The notes below the pieces were generated by a model. That model searched no databases and was not told the DNA's origin. It saw nothing but the letters and a program-made list of their open reading frames with translations. The position numbers and the translations under genes were made by a program. Positions 60,052-64,000 of a stretch of 64,000 bases of DNA are shown one piece after another; the stretch's first letter is position 1, and each line of letters begins with the position of its first letter. Origin of the DNA: DASZIT01 sp035948855 (lineage in GTDB: Bacteria > Actinomycetota > Acidimicrobiia > Acidimicrobiales > RAAP-2); contig DASZIT010000075.1 in assembly GCA_035948855.1 (NCBI GenBank), positions 1-64,000 of the forward strand. The letters are read 5' to 3'.

Positions 60052-60904
60052 TGACCTGATGCGCGAGGGCTTCGGTGCTCGGGTGGCCGCGGCGATCGAC
60101 AAGACCGGGCCACTGTGTGCGGGGATCGATCCTTCCGGGTCGTTGCTCCGGACCTGGGGCCTGACTGACGATGCCATTGGCCTCCGGGAGTTCGCCACCC
60201 GGTGCGTCGACGCCTTTGCCGGGGTGGTGCCGGTGGTGAAGCCACAGGTGGCGTTCTTCGAACGATTCGGTGCCGCCGGTATCGCCGTTCTCGAAACCCT
60301 GATCCGTGATGCCCAAGAGGCGGGACTCCTGGTCATCGCCGACGCCAAGCGGGGGGATATCGGGAGCACCATGGAGGCGTATGCCTCGACCTGGCTCGAT
60401 CCCCAGAACCCCCTCTGCGCGGACGCGGTGACGGCCACGCCCTATCTGGGACTCGGCTCCCTGCGGCCGATGTTCGACCTCGCGGCTCAGCACGGCCGAG
60501 GGGTGATCGTGGTGGTCCGCACCTCCAACCCGGAGGGCCGAGCCCTCCAGGAGGCGCTTACCGAGTCCGGCCAGGGTCCGGCGGTCGAAGACATGCTCCT
60601 GGGTCGGATCGCCGACCTGAATGCCGGAGGACTTCCGGTTCCGGGAACGGTGGGGGTGGTGGTCGGTGCCACCTTGGCGCCGTCGGCGTTTCCCCTGGGG
60701 TCGCTGGGTGGCCCGATTCTGGCGCCGGGAGTCGGCGCCCAAGGTGCCACCGCCGACGACGTCGGCAAGCTGTTCCGGGGTTGCCCGCCCGGATCGGTGT
60801 TGGCCAGCTCGTCTCGCTCGCTCCTTGCCTCCGGCCCCGACCCGTCCTCGCTCCGAGCCGCCGCCCTTGCGTCCCGGGAGGAGATGGCGGCAGCCCTCGG
60901 GTAG
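60044..60904 (+). CDS. pyrF: PyrF, orotidine 5'-phosphate decarboxylase (type 2)
   Basis: Last step to UMP. 286 residues, the longer type 2 form. C-A-G-I-D-P-S near the N-terminus, K-P-Q-V-A-F-F-E, the catalytic D-A-K-R-G-D-I, and R-T-S-N-P-E-G. ATG 60044 has GGAG 6 nt upstream. End of the operon; the gap 60905-61046 has no clear terminator. pyrE is not in the window. Confidence 0.96.
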   Translation: MVDDLMREGFGARVAAAIDKTGPLCAGIDPSGSLLRTWGLTDDAIGLREFATRCVDAFAGVVPVVKPQVAFFERFGAAGIAVLETLIRDAQEAGLLVIADAKRGDIGSTMEAYASTWLDPQNPLCADAVTATPYLGLGSLRPMFDLAAQHGRGVIVVVRTSNPEGRALQEALTESGQGPAVEDMLLGRIADLNAGGLPVPGTVGVVVGATLAPSAFPLGSLGGPILAPGVGAQGATADDVGKLFRGCPPGSVLASSSRSLLASGPDPSSLRAAALASREEMAAALG

Positions 60905-61046
60905 CCCGGTCCACCCAACGAGATCTCAAACCGGCATCCATTCGCTCGAGGACACCCGGTCCGCCGCAGAATGGTGATTCCCGGGCGTCCACAGACGAGG
61001 GGCATAGGCTGCCGCGGCACGTGACGTGCCTGAGGCGAGGAGCTCC

Positions 61047-61874
61047 ATGCAGATAATCATCCTGGGTAGCGGAAGTCCGCTGCCTGATCCTCACCGGGCG
61101 GGTCCGTCGACGCTGGTCCGTACGTCGGCCGGCGACCTCCTGTTCGACTGCGGTCGCGGGGTCCTCATGCGGGCGGCGGCGGCCGGCTCGGCGGCCGGAG
61201 CCTTCCGGGCGTTGTTCCTGACCCATCTGCACAGTGATCACATCACCGACCTGAATGACATCTACACCATGAGGTGGGCGATGTCCTTCCAACCCAATCC
61301 GCTACCGGTGTACGGTCCCGGCGGAACCGCGACCCTCCTGCAGGTCACCGAGGCGATGCTCGAACCCGACATCGGCTACCGCCTCGCCCACCACGATGAT
61401 CTGCAATGGCGACCATCGGCGGAAGTGACCGAGGTCGATCAGGGCCTGATCTTCGAGGAGGGCGCGGTTCGGGTCACCGCGGCTCCGACCGATCACGCCC
61501 CGGTCCGGCCGACGGTGGGGTATCGCATCGATGACGGAGAGCGGTCGGTGGTCATCGCCGGTGACACGGTGCCCTGCGCCGGGCTCGACGGCCTGTGCCG
61601 GGATGCCGACGTGCTGGTGCACACCGTGGTCCGGCGGGACCTGATCGAAAAGCTCGGGCTTCCCCGACTCAGCGACGTGCTCGACTACCACTCATCGGTC
61701 CCTGATGCCGCGCAGACTGCCTCCCGGAATGGCGTCGGCACCCTGGTCCTCACCCATCTGGTGCCCTCACCCGCGCCCGGCACCGAGCAGGAATGGCTCG
61801 ACCAGGCCGAGTCACAGTTCGACGGGACGATCATCTTGGCTACCGACCTCCTGGCGGTGGACGTCGCCGGCTGA
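61047..61874 (+). CDS. Metallo-beta-lactamase-fold hydrolase (RNase Z-like)
   Basis: 275 residues from ATG 61047 with GAGGAG 6 nt upstream. I-L-G-S-G-S-P-L-P-D-P-H-R-A-G opens the fold; zinc ligands in T-H-L-H-S-D-H, D-H-A-P, A-G-D-T and a late T-H-L. It lacks the exosite of tRNase Z, so a general phosphodiesterase or arylsulfatase-like hydrolase is likely. TAGGCT near 60,991-61,010 is a weak -10 candidate. Confidence 0.85.
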   Translation: MQIIILGSGSPLPDPHRAGPSTLVRTSAGDLLFDCGRGVLMRAAAAGSAAGAFRALFLTHLHSDHITDLNDIYTMRWAMSFQPNPLPVYGPGGTATLLQVTEAMLEPDIGYRLAHHDDLQWRPSAEVTEVDQGLIFEEGAVRVTAAPTDHAPVRPTVGYRIDDGERSVVIAGDTVPCAGLDGLCRDADVLVHTVVRRDLIEKLGLPRLSDVLDYHSSVPDAAQTASRNGVGTLVLTHLVPSPAPGTEQEWLDQAESQFDGTIILATDLLAVDVAG

Positions 61875-61907
61875 GTTCCCGTGACCGGTGCCCTTGGATC
61901 TCCGGGG

Positions 61908-62732
61908 TCAATTGATTGGCCGCCATCGCCTCCGCACGATGCCGAGATGCTGTTCCCCGTACGTCCGCATTTCGGGGAAGCGAGCCTGGACCGCGCACCA
62001 CGTGGCGACCCGCACACTGTTCAACACCTGGAGGAGGGCCAGGAGACCCTCATCGACCTCTGGGAAGGTTCGGACCCCCTCGTCCGGTAGGAAGGCCAGG
62101 TCCCATTCCAGCGGTCCACGACAGGTTCCCTCGAAATCGATCCATCGCAGCCCCTGCGGTGTGTGGAGAACGTTGGCGCTATGAGGTTCCCCGTGGAGCG
62201 GCTGGTCTCGAAGCGCGCGACGATCAAGTGTGGCCAGCAGATCATCGAAGGCCGTTCGCAGGAACTCTCTATCCGGAGGGGCCAAGGCGCCAACGCGAAG
62301 GTCATCGGACAAGGTGGTTCGGGCATCCTGCAACTCGGCCCGGAAATTCGGGATGGCAACCTGGCAGTCGTCCAGCGCCTCGTGAAGGTCGGCCAGTGAC
62401 CGACCCACACTGGAGCCACTGGCTTCGGCATTCGGGTCGTGGTCCAAACGGTCCCACAAGGTAACGACAAATCCGCTCTCCTCGTCCTGCATCGGCAGGG
62501 ACTCAGCCAACGGGCGAGCGATCGGTGCGCCCTTGGCAGCGAGTTCTGTCGCAACAGCATGTTCGCGAGTCAGCATCTCGGCACTATTGGTGCGGGTGCC
62601 GACCTTGGCGATGATCGGATGGGGCCGGAGCCACACAACAGTGTTGTTTGTCTCCTGGACGAGCACCGGCGCTTCGGCGCGGACGCCAAAGCGGCGGGCA
62701 ACCTCGACCGCCGCCCGGAAGCCCGGTGTCAT
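61908..62732 (-). CDS. Aminoglycoside phosphotransferase (APH)/choline-kinase-like protein
   Basis: Kinase-like fold, 274 residues. Catalytic loop L-H-G-E-P-H-S-A-N-V (His and Asn; the usual Asp reads Glu) and metal motif I-D-F-E-G. The N-lobe has I-I-A-K-V-G with the ATP lysine. The Asp-to-Glu change may affect activity. Base composition looks less GC-rich than neighbours, so transfer is possible. CATACT ends 6 nt before ATG 62732. Resistance to a drug should not be assumed. Confidence 0.82.
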   Translation of the reverse strand: MTPGFRAAVEVARRFGVRAEAPVLVQETNNTVVWLRPHPIIAKVGTRTNSAEMLTREHAVATELAAKGAPIARPLAESLPMQDEESGFVVTLWDRLDHDPNAEASGSSVGRSLADLHEALDDCQVAIPNFRAELQDARTTLSDDLRVGALAPPDREFLRTAFDDLLATLDRRALRDQPLHGEPHSANVLHTPQGLRWIDFEGTCRGPLEWDLAFLPDEGVRTFPEVDEGLLALLQVLNSVRVATWCAVQARFPEMRTYGEQHLGIVRRRWRPIN

Positions 62733-62738
62733 GCCCCG

Positions 62739-62744
62739 AGTATG
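62739..62744 (-). promoter_or_regulatory. -10-like element (CATACT) of a possible leaderless promoter, APH-like gene
   Basis: Minus-strand CATACT, 6 nt before the ATG at 62732; no ribosome site in between. Confidence 0.38.
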
Positions 62745-62757
62745 GCAGCCGGAGCCG

Positions 62758-63297
62758 CTACCGCCCCGAGAAAGTCCAGGCGGTCGCGCCTCCCGGCTCG
62801 ACCGCCTCGAGCGCCGTCGCCCGCTGCGGGGTGAGGCGGTACACCGTCCACGGCGGAGGTCCGGCCGACGGGGCGCTGAACTCGGCGGTAAGGGCCAGAC
62901 CTGTTTCATCGACGCGGGCGGGCCAACCGTCGGCATTCCATCGCGCCGCCATGGCCGCCACCGTCGGCGAATCGGAGATTCTCGAGGCCTCACCTTCCAC
63001 CACGAGGTCGAAGTCGTGGGTGGCCAGACTCAAGGTGCAGCGCGGGTCGCGGGCGAGGTTCCGGCCTTTGCGGGTGCGTTCTCCGGTTTCGAAAAAGAAC
63101 TCGCCATCGACCCAGAGAGCGCCGACGCCGGTGACGTGGGGGCTTCCGTCGGCGTTGATCGTGGCCAGCCAGGCCGTGTGGCGGTTCGGGCCCCCTGACT
63201 CCGGGGCCTGGCTCACCCCTTGGTCAAGGCAGGCTTCGATCCGGGCCCAGTCGAGGAGGGGCAGCTCGTAGAGATCTGCGAGGTTGGTGGCTTCCAT
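62758..63297 (-). CDS. Pyridoxamine 5'-phosphate oxidase-fold (PPOX/F420-dependent) protein
   Basis: Split-barrel flavin or F420-binding protein, 179 residues from ATG 63297. Motifs: H-T-A-W-L-A-T-I-N-A-D-G-S-P-H-V-T, the barrel strand F-F-F-E-T-G-E, K-G-R-N-L-A-R-D-P-R for cofactor phosphate, and a later V-V-E-G-E-A. Actinobacterial members are frequently F420-dependent or haem-degrading; the cofactor cannot be told here. Starts at 63360 and 63330 are possible but less likely. Confidence 0.85.
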   Translation of the reverse strand: MEATNLADLYELPLLDWARIEACLDQGVSQAPESGGPNRHTAWLATINADGSPHVTGVGALWVDGEFFFETGERTRKGRNLARDPRCTLSLATHDFDLVVEGEASRISDSPTVAAMAARWNADGWPARVDETGLALTAEFSAPSAGPPPWTVYRLTPQRATALEAVEPGGATAWTFSGR

Positions 63298-63401
63298 ACA
63301 AAATTGACGGAGGCGCCGACGAAAACTCATCGGTATCCCGAAGCCCCTCCTCGTGCCCAACCGAGGATCCCCGGCTATCCCGGAGATCCCCGGATACCGG
63401 A

Positions 63402-64000
63402 TCAGGTACGGACCAGCACCGACTCGGGTTCGGCTTCCCGCACCGGCGGCGGTCCGGCCAGCTCAATGAGATTCCCGCGCCTCAGCACCAAGCCGGCCAC
63501 GATCGCCCCGGCGACGAAGATGATCGACGACCACAGGAATGCGGTTGTATAGCTGTGGAGGGCGGCGGCTTTGATGGCGGCCGGGCTGGCGATCTTCCCG
63601 ACCAGATAGGCGGTGGCTGCCCCCGCGGCCACGGTATTGAGCAGTGCGGTGCCGATGGACCCTCCAACCTGCTGGCTGGTGTTGAGGGTGGCCGACCCGA
63701 CTCCGGCATCGTGCGGCTGGAGGCCGAGGGTTCCGGTGCTGAAGGAGGGGGCGAGGCTGAGCCCGAAACCCAGGCCCAGGAGAATCAGGTAGGGAAGGAC
63801 GTGGCTGGCATAGGAGCTGTGCAGGCCGACCCGATGGAGCATGAACATGGCCGCCGCGCCCAGGAGCATGCCGAGCGGGACGATGATCTTGGGCCCGACC
63901 CTGGGCAGCAGCACCCGGTTGGAGATCTGGGCCATGGTGGCCAGGGCGCCGACCATCGGCAGGAAGGCGATGCCGGTCTTCACCGGACTGAATCCCAACG
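63402..64000 (-). CDS. MFS transporter, DHA2-like (EmrB/QacA), C-terminal part, truncated by window edge
   Basis: About the last 199 residues of a 14-TM drug/proton antiporter-type transporter. The frame is open to base 64000 and the reading L-G-F-S-P-V-K-T-G-I-A-F-L-P is an internal motif of this family. Five or so membrane spans, G-S-A-T-L-N-T-S-Q-Q-V-G-G-S-I-G-T-A-L (motif C-like repeat), and a short cytoplasmic tail follow. Substrate unknown. The gap 63298-63401 holds nothing recognisable. Confidence 0.9.
   Translation of the reverse strand, partial: LGFSPVKTGIAFLPMVGALATMAQISNRVLLPRVGPKIIVPLGMLLGAAAMFMLHRVGLHSSYASHVLPYLILLGLGFGLSLAPSFSTGTLGLQPHDAGVGSATLNTSQQVGGSIGTALLNTVAAGAATAYLVGKIASPAAIKAAALHSYTTAFLWSSIIFVAGAIVAGLVLRRGNLIELAGPPPVREAEPESVLVRT

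Overview
The window is gene-dense, GC-rich (roughly 70 % G+C by eye) bacterial chromosome, almost certainly from an actinobacterium. Marker features are FtsZ with SepF but no FtsA, the yfiH/pgeF-yggS-sepF-yggT-divIVA order after ftsZ, a bacterial proteasome activator (Bpa) ending in G-T-Y-L, a DksA-like protein with a lysine/alanine/proline tail, a DUF3151 protein, and the gene order aroC-K-B-Q-pepQ-efp-nusB-pyrR-pyrB. Several proteins look closer to Acidimicrobiia than to mycobacteria or streptomycetes, but that placement is inference. I see no tRNA, rRNA, CRISPR array, insertion sequence or prophage, and no gene-free stretch longer than 300 bases.

Layout. 1-8.5 kb (+): end of a division and cell-wall (dcw) cluster, murG(partial)-murC-murB-ftsQ-ftsZ-pgeF-yggS-sepF-yggT-divIVA. 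8.8-11 kb (+): DksA-like protein, lspA, rluD. 11-19 kb: a principal-type sigma factor (-), a histidine phosphatase (+), an Rrf2 regulator with a channel-like membrane protein (-), an unknown protein (-) and dnaE (-). 19-24.8 kb (-): a run with DUF255, an unknown gene, PhzF, an alkaline-phosphatase-superfamily protein, bpa, and a small gene broken by two compensating frameshifts. 24.9-29.8 kb (+): a short-chain dehydrogenase, then the coupled cassette circularly permuted ATP-grasp / alpha-E / transglutaminase plus an ACT protein. 29.8-35.6 kb: menaquinone genes menE(-), menB, menA, menH(-), menD. 35.6-44.5 kb: LCP-family ligase, carotenoid oxygenase, tyrS, DUF3151, a lipoprotein, a flavin reductase, small proteins, a cysteine-rich protein, an NfuA-like protein and a prepilin peptidase. 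44.6-50 kb (+): shikimate genes with pepQ, efp and nusB. 50-51.7 kb: a DUF2236 protein and a divergent TetR. 51.7-60.9 kb (+): pyrimidine operon pyrR-B-C-carA-carB-pyrD-pyrF behind a PyrR-binding RNA element. 61-64 kb: a metallo-beta-lactamase fold protein, a phosphotransferase, a PPOX-fold protein and the end of an MFS exporter.

Expression signals. Genes inside operons are coupled by 1-8 nt overlaps (ATGA, GTGA, TTGA, TGATG). Two genes, pgeF and lspA, can be read only from a CTG overlapping the previous stop (CTGA). About a dozen operon-head genes have no Shine-Dalgarno sequence but carry TANNNT or a close variant ending 6-8 nt before the start codon, the arrangement expected for leaderless mRNAs. 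At three divergent pairs one AT-rich core could serve as the -10 element in both directions.

Most worth follow-up: the leaderless architecture and shared -10 cores, the CTG starts, the bpa operon with its broken partner gene, the ATP-grasp/alpha-E/transglutaminase cassette without an adjacent Anbu gene, and a channel-like protein paired with an Rrf2 regulator.
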